A model generated the notes under the pieces. It ran no database searches. It was not told the origin of the DNA and worked only from the letters and a program-made list of their open reading frames with translations. A DNA stretch of 64,000 nt, taken from contig JAHBXQ010000001.1 of assembly GCA_019636345.1 (NCBI GenBank), positions 587,985 through 651,984 of the forward strand. Direction: 5' to 3'. A program made the position numbers and the translations under genes. The stretch is from Pirellulales bacterium (GTDB lineage: Bacteria; Planctomycetota; Planctomycetia; Pirellulales; Lacipirellulaceae). Positions 1 through 8,437 of this stretch are shown here, piece by piece. The stretch's first letter is position 1. Every line of letters starts with the position of its first letter.

Positions 1-199
1 AGCCGCTCTCGGCAGGAGCGGCCTGGGGCGCGGGCTGGGCGTGACAGTGGCCGCACCCGCAATCGTGCGTCGCCTCGGCGACGCCGGCCGAGCCGGCGTG
101 GCGGTGGGTGAGCGAGTGGAGTTCCAACCCCGCGATCGCCGCCAGCGCATACGCCGCCACGGCGGAGGCGACGACAGGGCGACAATACGAGCGGAACAT
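1..199 (-). CDS. Partial His/Cys-rich membrane-anchored or secreted protein
   Basis: This reading frame starts with ATG at 199 and stays open to the left edge, so only the first 66 codons are present. After a short basic start (MFRSYCRP) there is a hydrophobic, alanine-rich stretch at about residues 8-25 that looks like a signal peptide or membrane anchor. It is followed by a segment dense in histidine and cysteine, with THRH near residue 32 and DCGCGHCH near residue 47, and then an Ala/Pro-rich linker. Such clusters suggest metal binding outside the cytoplasm, possibly copper, as in some DUF2946-like proteins, but I cannot assign a family. The neighbour to the right is transcribed in the opposite direction. 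Confidence 0.55.
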   Translation of the reverse strand, partial: MFRSYCRPVVASAVAAYALAAIAGLELHSLTHRHAGSAGVAEATHDCGCGHCHAQPAPQAAPAESG

Positions 200-675
200 C
201 GGAGAACTCGAACAAGACGGTCGCAGGGACGCTTGCGATCCAGGCGGACCTGAACACCGATATGCTAGTCTCGGGGCGATTTTAGGACAAGGCTCTTGCG
301 GCGTTCGCCCAGAGGATCCAGGAAATCCGCAAAGTCGCTGCATGCTGTCGACTCCCGATGTCTCTCGGAGAGGCGCAGGGGTCGCCGAGCCTCCCGCTGG
401 GACGCCCGTCGGGAACGTTCGCTCGGCGACTTGCCTAACCGGCAAGAGCCGCCCAGGTCGCCCTGGTTCGGCCGCGGCAGGGGGCCGCGACCGCGGAGCG
501 ATTGTTGGTCCCGGCGCCAGCAGGCGTTAGAATGGGCCTGGAACAGCGAAGCATCTTCTCGTGCCGTGGCGCGCCCACGCAGGGGGGCGATCCCCGTGTG
601 CGCCGGCGTCTCGGGGCGTCGCCGTCCGTCGATCGTCGCGAGCCCGCTCCCTGTCCGCTTTCCTGTCACGCCTGG
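200..675. other. Gene-free divergent intergenic region
   Basis: About 475 bases separate the partial minus-strand gene from the large plus-strand TPR gene. Open frames exist on both strands but are Arg/Pro/Gly-rich GC shadows without family signals. The region must hold the promoters of both flanking genes, but I see no clear sigma-70 pair or repeat. Confidence 0.5.
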
Positions 676-3600
676 ATGCGCCCTGTGACTAAGCTGTCGA
701 TCCGCTGCCGGGGGGAGATTTTGGGCCTCGTCCTGGCGTCGGCCCTCTTCGCCACGGTCGCCGCGGCGCCGCACCCGGCTATCGGAGCCGATGTCGACGC
801 CCGGTTCGTCGAGGCGCTCAACAAGCGGGGGTGGGACGACACGGCGGTCGCGTATCTCGATTGGGCGGCCCAGCAACCCACGGTTTCGCGGGATTTTCTC
901 TCGCTAACTCCCTATTTCCGCGCGACGGCCCTGGTCGCCCAGTCGCGGCAGAGCGTGTCGCGGAGCCAGCGCGACGCGGCCCTTCAGCGGGCGGCCGAGG
1001 ATCTGGCCGCGTTCGCCGCAGCCCGGCCGCAGGCCGAGCAGGCGATCGACGCGCTAAGGCAGTTGGCGTACTTGCGATTCGATCAGGCCCAGGCGATCGG
1101 GGCAGATGCGGAGAAATCGAGATCGCCCACGGCAAACGCCCTGGCCGCAACCGCCGCGCGCCAGGCGTACGAAGCTTGCGGGGACGCGGCCCGTGAACTG
1201 GTCGACGCATGTTCGCGCCGGTTGGCGGACCTCCCCAAGGCGGCCGCCGCGGCGGTGGGGTCCGAGGCGAGCGAACTTCGCGCTACGCTGACCGCCCGAC
1301 TGGCCGAGGGACGATTCCTCGTCGGGCTCGCCCAGTTCGAATCCGCGCGGTTTGAGACCCCCAAATCGCGTCCCGCGACGGCTGCGATCGCCTCGGCGCT
1401 GAAGACCTTCCGCGAGTTGGCCGAGGAATATCGATCGAGCACGGTCGGGTTTTCCAGCCAGTACTACCAGGGACGTTGCCACCAGTTGGGGGGGGATTTC
1501 GACAAGGCCCTGGGAGCGTACGAGGCGGTCGTCGGCTTGCCGACGCAAAACCCTGAGTGGCGAAGGTGGCAAGCCCGCGCGCACCAGTACCGCACCGAGT
1601 GCCTCGTTGCCGTCGGGAAGTACGACACGGCGATCCTCGACGCGGCCGACTGGCTGCAGCGAGCGCAAGCGGGGGAGCGCACGCGGCCCGAGTGGCAGGG
1701 AGTTGCGTACGAGCTCAGCCGCGCCCGGCTCGCGAAGGCCGAGGAGCTCGGCGACAAGGACAACGAGGCGAAGCGGCTGAAGACCGAGGCGCGCTCCGGG
1801 CTGACCGAGATCATACGCGCTGCAGGCCCGATGCAGCGCCCGGCGCGGATGCTCATGGCCTCGCTGGGGGACCGCGCACCGAAGCGGCAAGAGGTTCGCA
1901 CGTTCGCCGAGGCGCTTGCCGCGGGGCGCGAGGCGGTGGAACAGATGAATTCGTCGAATCTCGCGGCCAAGCTCGCCGAGCAGAACAATCCCGAGGCGGT
2001 CGGCGAGCTCCAGGAGCAAGCCGCCGAGCATCAACAGGCGGCCTTGGAGTACCTGCAACAGGCGCTCGGGCTGGCCGATCGGGCGACGCCGATCGACGAC
2101 GTCAACGCGGCTCGCTACTACCTCTGCTGGCTCTACTGGGAAGAGGGGCAGTGGCACGACGCGGCCGTGCTGGGGTCGAATCTGGCGCGGATGCATCCCG
2201 ACAGCCAATACGCCGCGGGCGGGGCGGGCGTGGCGCTGCGAGCGTTTGAGAAACTGCAAAACGCCCAAGCTGCCGCCGGCGAACAGCCGAGCGAGTTCCT
2301 GGCCGCGGAGTTGACGCAACTCGCCGAGTTGATTGCTGCCAAGTGGCCGCAATCGGACGATGCTGCGGCGGCGACGACGATGTTGGTCGCCCAGGCGCTG
2401 CGGGGCGAAGACCTTGAGGCCGCGGAGAACCTGCTGGCGCGGCTTCCCGAGGCGAGTCGCGCCGCCGCCGAGCTGAGCCTGGGAGCGTCGCTGTGGGCCA
2501 AGTACTGCGGCGCGGCCGCGGGCCCGAACGCCGCGGCGCCCGAGACGGCCGCGCTTCGGGAGCGGGCCGAAACGATGCTGCAAAACGGCTTCAAAGCGCT
2601 GGGGTCGAATCACTCCCCGACCCCCGCGACGGCGGCCGCGCTGTTGTCGCTCGCCCAGTTGCGGCAAGTCGCCGGGGATGCGCGGGGGGCGCTCGACGTG
2701 TTGGAGAACAAGCAATTCGGCGCGCTTGCGCTGATCGCCGCGAGGGCCGACGCCGCGGCGAATCCCCGCTTTGTCGAGGAGGCGTACAAGACGGCCCTCA
2801 GCGCGTACCTGTTCGTCGAGCCTCCGCAACGCGAGCAGGCCTTGGCGATGATGGCTGCGCTCGATGAGGCGAACGGCGACGGTCCCGAAGCCCGAGCGAA
2901 GTTGACGCGGTTGTACGTCGGGCTGGGGGTGCAGTTGCAGCGGCGGCTCAAGGATTTGCAGGCCGCGGGATTCGCCGATCGGGCGCGTACGCTCGCCGGG
3001 GCGTTCGAGGAGTTGCTCAAGCGCGCGAGCGAAGGCGCCGACTCGGCGAACTGGCAAACGCAGCTCTGGCTGGCGCAAACCAGCCAGCAGCTCGGCGAGG
3101 GGCTCACCGGCAAGGACGCGGCGCCTTACTTCGCCCAGGCCGAGGCGGCGTACCGGGCGTTGCTCGCGGCGGCGGACAAGGGGGGCGCGGACGCCCCGCC
3201 GGTCGGCGAGCTGATCAAGTTCCAGAAACTTTTGGGCGATTGCCTGCGCGGCCAGGGGAAGTTCGACGAGGCGATGACCGCCTACGGCCAAGTGCTTGCC
3301 GAGCGGACGAGCCAACTCGACGTGCAACAGGCGGCGGCGCGGACGCTCATGGAACAGGGGATCGCCGAGGGGAACGCGGGGCCGCTTGAGCGGTCGATCC
3401 ACGGCGACCAGCCGCAAGCACAAGGGACGAACCTCGTCTGGGGGTGGCTCAAGCTGGCCAAGACGGTCGAGGGGGCGCGCCGGCTTGAGCTGCGCACCAA
3501 AGGCGCCGACTCCCCTCGCGCGGCGCAGCTTGCCGACGTGTTTTTCGACGCCCGCTACAACGCCGCCCGGGCGCGGCTCGAAGCGGCCATGCTTGCCGCG

Positions 3601-3735
3601 GGCGATGAACGGGCCAAACAATTGGCCACCGTTCGGCAGAGCGTCGAAGCGATGAAGAACCTCTACCCCGACCTCGGCGGCACGAAGTGGAACGCGGCGT
3701 TTGCGGAGTTGGCGAAAGAAGCGGCGGGAAAGTGA
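676..3735 (+). CDS. Large secreted TPR-repeat protein of an ExbB/ExbD cluster
   Basis: The 1019-residue protein begins with a basic segment and a hydrophobic stretch ending near ATAAAPHPAIGA, a signal peptide or anchor. The open frame reaches back to 502 through a TTG, but only the ATG at 676 (or GTG at 685) puts the signal sequence at the N-terminus. The rest is almost entirely alpha-helical, Ala/Leu/Glu-rich, with repeated TPR-like patterns such as the one ending in PTQNPEWRRWQARAHQY, YYLCWLYWEEGQWHDAA and FDEAMTAYGQVLAERT. TPR arrays act as protein-binding scaffolds; here the likely place is the periplasm. It heads a same-strand run with a second TPR protein, ExbB and two ExbD genes, so a role in that proton-driven envelope complex is inferred. 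No enzymatic motif is visible. Confidence 0.85.
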   Translation: MRPVTKLSIRCRGEILGLVLASALFATVAAAPHPAIGADVDARFVEALNKRGWDDTAVAYLDWAAQQPTVSRDFLSLTPYFRATALVAQSRQSVSRSQRDAALQRAAEDLAAFAAARPQAEQAIDALRQLAYLRFDQAQAIGADAEKSRSPTANALAATAARQAYEACGDAARELVDACSRRLADLPKAAAAAVGSEASELRATLTARLAEGRFLVGLAQFESARFETPKSRPATAAIASALKTFRELAEEYRSSTVGFSSQYYQGRCHQLGGDFDKALGAYEAVVGLPTQNPEWRRWQARAHQYRTECLVAVGKYDTAILDAADWLQRAQAGERTRPEWQGVAYELSRARLAKAEELGDKDNEAKRLKTEARSGLTEIIRAAGPMQRPARMLMASLGDRAPKRQEVRTFAEALAAGREAVEQMNSSNLAAKLAEQNNPEAVGELQEQAAEHQQAALEYLQQALGLADRATPIDDVNAARYYLCWLYWEEGQWHDAAVLGSNLARMHPDSQYAAGGAGVALRAFEKLQNAQAAAGEQPSEFLAAELTQLAELIAAKWPQSDDAAAATTMLVAQALRGEDLEAAENLLARLPEASRAAAELSLGASLWAKYCGAAAGPNAAAPETAALRERAETMLQNGFKALGSNHSPTPATAAALLSLAQLRQVAGDARGALDVLENKQFGALALIAARADAAANPRFVEEAYKTALSAYLFVEPPQREQALAMMAALDEANGDGPEARAKLTRLYVGLGVQLQRRLKDLQAAGFADRARTLAGAFEELLKRASEGADSANWQTQLWLAQTSQQLGEGLTGKDAAPYFAQAEAAYRALLAAADKGGADAPPVGELIKFQKLLGDCLRGQGKFDEAMTAYGQVLAERTSQLDVQQAAARTLMEQGIAEGNAGPLERSIHGDQPQAQGTNLVWGWLKLAKTVEGARRLELRTKGADSPRAAQLADVFFDARYNAARARLEAAMLAAGDERAKQLATVRQSVEAMKNLYPDLGGTKWNAAFAELAKEAAGK

Positions 3736-3976
3736 ACGACTGACGAACCCTGCGCGGTTATTGGCAGTTCTTGGGAACCGCGAGACGTGCAGAAGGGCGC
3801 GAAAATCGGGTTGCCTGTCGCACGTGAGAGCGTGAGAAGGCAAGCCGTCGCTTGCGGCAGAGTCGCGGTTTTTTGCGCCGTTCGCGATTCCAACCAATCC
3901 CAGGTTCGACGAGAACATAATCGAGTTCAATCGCTCGGATTCGCGCCAGCGCGGGCGACGGAGGAATTGAAAACTG

Positions 3977-5041
3977 ATGCAGCGAATTCATAGGTCAGCG
4001 CGGATGCGGATGGTCGCCGCAGGGGGGGCGTGGGTTGCGCTCATGGGCGTCGTCGGACAGGCGTCGGCCCAGTCGACGGCCGACCGGATCCAGCGCCGCA
4101 ACGGCAGCGACACGGGCGAGATCACTGCCGTCACGCCGCTGGGGGTGACGATCTCCAAGAGCGGCGTCGAGTCGACGGTCCCCGCCGAGGAGATCCGGTC
4201 GATCCGCTTCGCCGGCGAGCCGACCGAACTGAACACGGCCCGCACCGCTTTGGCCGCGGGGCGGTATCGCGATGCGTACGGCGCGGCCGTTGCTGCGGCG
4301 AAGACCAACCCGCGCCGGGCCGAGGTGCTGGCCGAAGCCCAGTTCCTTGCCGCGGCGAGCCAAGCGGCGCTCGCCCTGGCGGGGCAAGAGGAACTTCCCG
4401 AGGCGGTCGCAGCGGTGCGGGGCTTCCTTGCCCAGCATCGTTCGAGCTACCGGATTCCTGCGGCGATCGAGCTCTACGGCGATCTGCTGTTGCGCGACGG
4501 TCAGTACGCGGCCGCCCGGGACGAGTACGCCAAACTCGCCAAAGCGAAGAACGAGTACTATGCGGCCAAGTCGCATCATTTGGTCGGTCGGGCGTGGCAG
4601 GCCGAGGGAGACGCGACCAAGGCCCTGACCGAGTACGACCAAGCTTTGGCCGGGGCGCCCCCGGGGCAACTGGGAGCGCCGATTCGGCTGGCCGCGACGC
4701 TCGACCGGGCCGTGAGCCAGGCGGCCGCGGGGGATCCGAAGCAGGCCGCCGCAACGATCGGCAAGATCATCTCCGCGGCCGGCGACGAGGACGAGCAGGT
4801 GTTGGCCCGCGCGTACAACGCATTGGGGGACGCCTATCAGCGGAGCGGCGACGCCCAGGGCGCCCTGTTCGCTTATTTGCACGTCGACCTGCTGTTCGCG
4901 ACCAGCGGCGACGAGCACGCCCGGGCCTTGTCGCAGTTGGCCAAGCTGTGGAAGACCGCGGGGCAGGAGTCGCGCGGCCGCGACGCTGCCGATCGGTTGG
5001 CCAAGAGCTACCCCGACAGCCGCTGGGCGGGGGAGAAGTGA
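3977..5041 (+). CDS. Secreted TPR protein, second gene of the ExbB/ExbD cluster
   Basis: This protein has 354 residues. A typical signal peptide occupies residues 1-32 and ends ASA-QS. The segment after it (DTGEITAVTPLGVTI and the following SKSGVEST) looks like a small beta domain. From about residue 75 on it is a TPR solenoid, with repeats such as GRYRDAYGAAVAAAKTNP, DGQYAAARDEYAKLAKAK, GDATKALTEYDQAL and SGDAQGALFAYLHVDLLF. The C-terminal AKSYPDSRWAGEK is a common end for periplasmic TPR proteins of YbgF/Tol type, so it may be the coupling partner of the ExbB/D proteins that follow. It lies 241 bases after the first TPR gene and 136 before the channel gene. Confidence 0.85.
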   Translation: MQRIHRSARMRMVAAGGAWVALMGVVGQASAQSTADRIQRRNGSDTGEITAVTPLGVTISKSGVESTVPAEEIRSIRFAGEPTELNTARTALAAGRYRDAYGAAVAAAKTNPRRAEVLAEAQFLAAASQAALALAGQEELPEAVAAVRGFLAQHRSSYRIPAAIELYGDLLLRDGQYAAARDEYAKLAKAKNEYYAAKSHHLVGRAWQAEGDATKALTEYDQALAGAPPGQLGAPIRLAATLDRAVSQAAAGDPKQAAATIGKIISAAGDEDEQVLARAYNALGDAYQRSGDAQGALFAYLHVDLLFATSGDEHARALSQLAKLWKTAGQESRGRDAADRLAKSYPDSRWAGEK

Positions 5042-5177
5042 TTCGGCCAACTCGCGGTTGGCCATGGCGGGCCTCGACATTAGATTGATCGCTTGCCGGC
5101 GGCGCCACGGTCGTCGGACCGGGCTCGCCGGTGCGAGCCGTTCGTCTGCGTTCCCTTCAACCCCGTCTGACTTGACT

Positions 5178-6011
5178 ATGAATTCACGCGCAGTTGCCAG
5201 TTGGTGTCGGGGTGGGTTGATCCTGTCCGCAGGGCGTCTCGCCTTGGCCGCGGGGGCGGTCGCCGTCCTGCTCGTCGCGACCGGCGCGCCGCCGGCACAG
5301 GCCCAGGAGGAAGGGGGGGCCCCGGCGGTTACGGCCGAGCAGGACGCCGTCGGAGCCGGCGCGACGAGCCGCGGGGGGGACGTGAGCTACCTGCAATGGT
5401 CGTTCCGCTCGCTGGGCTGGTTTTACGCGATCGTCTTTCTGGGGTTGTCGTTCAGTCTGGTGGCGTTGTTCGTGATGAATCTGCTGGCCGCGCGGCGCGA
5501 GAACGTCTTGCCGACGGAACTCGTCAGCGCGTTCGAACAGCATCTGAACGCCAAGCAGTATCAGGAGGCGTACGACTTGGCCAAGGCCGACGAATCGCTG
5601 CTGGGGCACGTCCTGTCCGCTGGGCTGGCCCGCGTGTCGCAAGGGTACGATCACGCGCTCGAGGGGATGCAAGAAGTCGGCGAGGAGGAAAACATGCGGA
5701 TGGAGCACCGCTTGAGCTACCTCGCCCTGATCGGTTCGCTGAGCCCGATGGTCGGGTTGCTGGGGACGGTGAGCGGCATGATTTCGTCGTTCCGAACGAT
5801 CGCCAATACGGCCACAGGCACGCCTAATCCGCAGGAATTGGCCGAGGGGGTGTCGACGGCCTTGTTCACGACGCTGGTGGGGTTGGCGCTGGCCATCCCC
5901 GCGCTCGCGGCCTACAACATCCTCCGCAACAAGGTCGCCCGACTGGTGCTGGAGACAGGCATCGTCAGCGAAGGTCTGATGAGCCGCTTCCAGAAGCCGC
6001 CTGAGAAATAA
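5178..6011 (+). CDS. ExbB/TolQ/MotA-family proton channel protein
   Basis: The 277-residue protein belongs to the ExbB/TolQ family, which with ExbD uses proton motive force to energise outer-membrane processes. An N-terminal signal-like segment (residues 1-42) is followed by the first membrane helix around YAIVFLGLSFSLVALFVMNL. A cytoplasmic helical region with the family pattern QEAYDLAKADESLLGHVLSAG comes next. The conserved C-terminal MotA_ExbB core has LSPMVGLLGTVSGMISSF and STALFTTLVGLALAIPALAAYN. The open frame extends upstream to 5058 only through a TTG with non-family sequence; ATG 5178 gives a proper signal-led start. The extra signal-like N-terminus is commonly seen in planctomycete ExbB proteins. 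Two ExbD genes follow. Confidence 0.93.
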   Translation: MNSRAVASWCRGGLILSAGRLALAAGAVAVLLVATGAPPAQAQEEGGAPAVTAEQDAVGAGATSRGGDVSYLQWSFRSLGWFYAIVFLGLSFSLVALFVMNLLAARRENVLPTELVSAFEQHLNAKQYQEAYDLAKADESLLGHVLSAGLARVSQGYDHALEGMQEVGEEENMRMEHRLSYLALIGSLSPMVGLLGTVSGMISSFRTIANTATGTPNPQELAEGVSTALFTTLVGLALAIPALAAYNILRNKVARLVLETGIVSEGLMSRFQKPPEK

Positions 6012-6079
6012 ACGCGGTCGCCGCCGGCTAGCGGTCGCTTCCCGTCTCCTTCTCGGACCTCTCCCCCGTTTTCCTGCAC

Positions 6080-6544
6080 ATGCGTCTCGCCAAACGCCAT
6101 TCCGCCGAGGTCGTCGAGGGGGACATGACCCCGATGATCGACATGGCGTTTCAGTTGATCGCGTTCTTTATGCTCGTGATCAATTTCTCGGACACCGAGC
6201 AGGACCAGCGGATCCATCTTCCCGAGAGCGAATTGGCCAATCCGCCCAAGGCGCCGTACGAGGAGCCGCTCACGATCCATCTGACCGAACGAGGAGACTT
6301 TATCTTCGGCGGGGCGCTGTTGCCGTCGATGGAGGATTTGCGGGCGGCGCTGCTGCGCGAGACGCAGATCATTCAGCGGCACACCTCGAAGAAAATCGGC
6401 GACGCGACGATCATCATTCGCGCCGACGAAAACGCTCGCACGGGGCTGGTGCAGGAAGTGATCCAGGAGTGTCAGGAACTGCAGTTCGAACGTTTCGCTC
6501 TGCGCGGCAAGAGCGCCCAGGCGCCGACAATCCGGGCGCAATGA
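6080..6544 (+). CDS. ExbD/TolR-family biopolymer transport protein (first copy)
   Basis: The 154 residues have the ExbD/TolR plan: a short cytoplasmic N-terminus, one membrane helix with the signature DMTPMIDMAFQLIAFFML, and a periplasmic domain ending near residue 150. The aspartate in the helix (MID) is the residue that carries protons in this family. The gene begins 68 bases after exbB and is followed 145 bases later by a second, diverged ExbD. Paired ExbD genes usually form mixed dimers inside the ExbB pentamer, which is inferred here. The periplasmic part has little sequence conservation beyond the family fold. Confidence 0.92.
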   Translation: MRLAKRHSAEVVEGDMTPMIDMAFQLIAFFMLVINFSDTEQDQRIHLPESELANPPKAPYEEPLTIHLTERGDFIFGGALLPSMEDLRAALLRETQIIQRHTSKKIGDATIIIRADENARTGLVQEVIQECQELQFERFALRGKSAQAPTIRAQ

Positions 6545-6689
6545 CATTCTCTCCAGGCAACCGCAAAGGCGCCCGATCACAAGCACGATTGAGAGATCCG
6601 GTCGTGGCCGTGCCGGCCTGCTCGGGGCTGCTCGCGACAAATCAGCGGTCCATTGTCCTTCTTGCCCTCGTGGTTAATCAGAGCGACGC

Positions 6690-7172
6690 ATGAAGATTCG
6701 CCACGCCGATCGCCGCGAGCACATCGTGCTGCAGATGACGCCGATGATCGACATCGTGTTTCAGCTGCTGGTGTTCTTCGTGTTCACGTTCAAGATCGTG
6801 CTGCCCGAGGGGGATTTCAACATTCGCATGCCGGCGGCGGCGGGGGAGTCGGCCCAGCCGAGCGAGACGCCGGTGATCCGCGTCCGATTGCGGGCCGGCG
6901 AGAACCGCGAACTGGCCGGGGTCGAACTTGGGGACGCCGCGATCACCGGCGAAAACCCCTTCGGCCAACTCCAGGCCCGGATTCGGGCGATGATCGACGA
7001 CTCGGCGGGGCCGGGGTCGACCGACCAGGAGGTCGAGCTCGATTGCGACTATGACCTCAAGTATCGCTACGTCATCAACGCGATCACCGCGATCAGCGGC
7101 TATTTTGAGCCGGGACAGAAGGAACCGATCAAGCTGATCGAACGGGTCCGCTTCGCCCCGACGGGGAAGTGA
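6690..7172 (+). CDS. ExbD/TolR-family biopolymer transport protein (second copy)
   Basis: This is a second ExbD/TolR protein of 160 residues, with the membrane helix LQMTPMIDIVFQLLVFFVFT near residues 12-31 including the conserved MID aspartate. It then has a periplasmic domain with an Ala/Pro-rich loop, ending KLIERVRFAPTGK. It differs enough from the first copy that the pair is not a recent duplication. It is the last gene of the TPR-TPR-ExbB-ExbD-ExbD run; the next gene is convergent, with about 70 bases between the stop codons. Confidence 0.92.
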   Translation: MKIRHADRREHIVLQMTPMIDIVFQLLVFFVFTFKIVLPEGDFNIRMPAAAGESAQPSETPVIRVRLRAGENRELAGVELGDAAITGENPFGQLQARIRAMIDDSAGPGSTDQEVELDCDYDLKYRYVINAITAISGYFEPGQKEPIKLIERVRFAPTGK

Positions 7173-7241
7173 CGAAAGAGAGGGCGAGGATCGGCGAGGC
7201 GACGCCGCCGCGAGTTTGCCCTTCGACCCCTGTCGCCTTCC

Positions 7242-8186
7242 CTACCCCCGCGGGTGAAACTGCTCGTGGACTCGTTTCAGCCGCGTATGGTCGACGTGGG
7301 TGTAGATTTGCGTCGTCGCGATGCTCGCATGGCCGAGCATCTCCTGGACGCGGCGAAGGTCGGCGCCGCCGGCCAGCAGGTGGGTGGCGAAGCTGTGCCG
7401 CAGCGAGTGGGGGCTGATCTCCGGCGGGGCGCCGACCCGGGCCGCGTACCGCTTGACCAGTTCCCACGCCCGTTCGCGACGCAACGGACCGCCGCGGGCG
7501 GAGAGGAACAGTCGTTCCGACGGGGGGGTGCGCTTAGCCGCCGCCGCAGGCCGCTGTTCAGCGAGATAGACCTCGATCGCCGCGACGGCGCGGTCCCCCA
7601 GGTGGGCGATCCGCTGCTTGTCCCCTTTGCCTCGGCAGAGGAGGTTGCGCTCGCGAAGGTGAAGATCGCGGATCTCGAGATTCGTGACTTCCGAGATCCG
7701 GCAGCCGGTGGCGTAGAGCACCTCGAGCAGGGCCCGATCGCGACGCCAACCGGGGTCGGCCTTGCGCGGGGCGGTCAACAAGCGGTCGACCTGGCCGACC
7801 GACATGACGTGCGGCACCCGCTGCCAAAGCTTGGGGGAGTTCAGCAGTTCGGCTTGGTTGTCGACGATCGCCCCTTCGAGCTGCAGGTAACGGAAAAACA
7901 CCTTCAGCGACGCGACATGCCGGGCGACGCTCCCCGCGGCGAGCCCCTGTTCCGTCAACCAGCCCGAGTAGCCGGCCAGTTCGCTCACCGCGAGCTTGGT
8001 TAGCCGTCGCCCGGCGAGCCATTCGTAAAACCGTCGCAAGTCGCGGGCGTAGGCCGCCACGGTGTTGCCGGCCAGATGACACTCGGTCCGCAGATAGTCC
8101 GCGAACGACTCCTGCCACCGGGCAGCGTCGGCGACGGCGCTTTCGCGACGGGGGACGAGCTTCTTCTTGAGCGGTTTGCCAGCCAT
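7242..8186 (-). CDS. xerD: Tyrosine recombinase XerC/XerD type
   Basis: The 314-residue integrase-family tyrosine recombinase has the expected size for XerC/XerD. Residues 22-105 form the SAM-like core-binding domain (ADYLRTECHLAGNTVAAYARDL). The catalytic domain carries Arg163 (CRISEVTNL), Lys187 (RGKGDKQR), His260 and Arg263 (HSLRH), His286 (LGHASIATTQ) and nucleophile Tyr295 (IYTH). Together with a partner Xer protein it would resolve chromosome dimers at dif. Overall pattern fits XerD slightly better than XerC. The frame is open further upstream, but MAGKPLKKK at 8186 is the natural start. It stands alone, convergent with the ExbD gene and divergent from the acyltransferase, so nothing ties it to a mobile element. 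Confidence 0.9.
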   Translation of the reverse strand: MAGKPLKKKLVPRRESAVADAARWQESFADYLRTECHLAGNTVAAYARDLRRFYEWLAGRRLTKLAVSELAGYSGWLTEQGLAAGSVARHVASLKVFFRYLQLEGAIVDNQAELLNSPKLWQRVPHVMSVGQVDRLLTAPRKADPGWRRDRALLEVLYATGCRISEVTNLEIRDLHLRERNLLCRGKGDKQRIAHLGDRAVAAIEVYLAEQRPAAAAKRTPPSERLFLSARGGPLRRERAWELVKRYAARVGAPPEISPHSLRHSFATHLLAGGADLRRVQEMLGHASIATTQIYTHVDHTRLKRVHEQFHPRG

Positions 8187-8437
8187 GCGGGGCGTTTTCT
8201 GCGGAAGCTGTTCAAAATCGCTTCCGCCGGGGCGGACGAAGGGCGTACCCCCCGCTCGCCCCCATTGCAGAAGCCTTTTGATTATCGGCTGCCGCGAGGC
8301 CGGTCTGGGCAGTCGGGCCCAGGGTTGATTATCTTTGCGGATAAGGTCGTCCTTGCGGCCTGGGCCGAGTTCGTGCCGACTGCCGCCGGCTCGGAGACGT
8401 TTCATCGCCTGATTCGCCGATTGCCGCGAGCACTTTC

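Noticed and set aside
6469-6693. A 74-codon frame bridging the two ExbD genes
   Set aside because: It overlaps the first ExbD by 76 bases and has no signal or domain; the second ExbD has its own start.
7242-8186. Xer recombinase as integrase of a local mobile element
   Set aside because: It has XerD size and motifs, lies among core genes and has no att-like repeats nearby.
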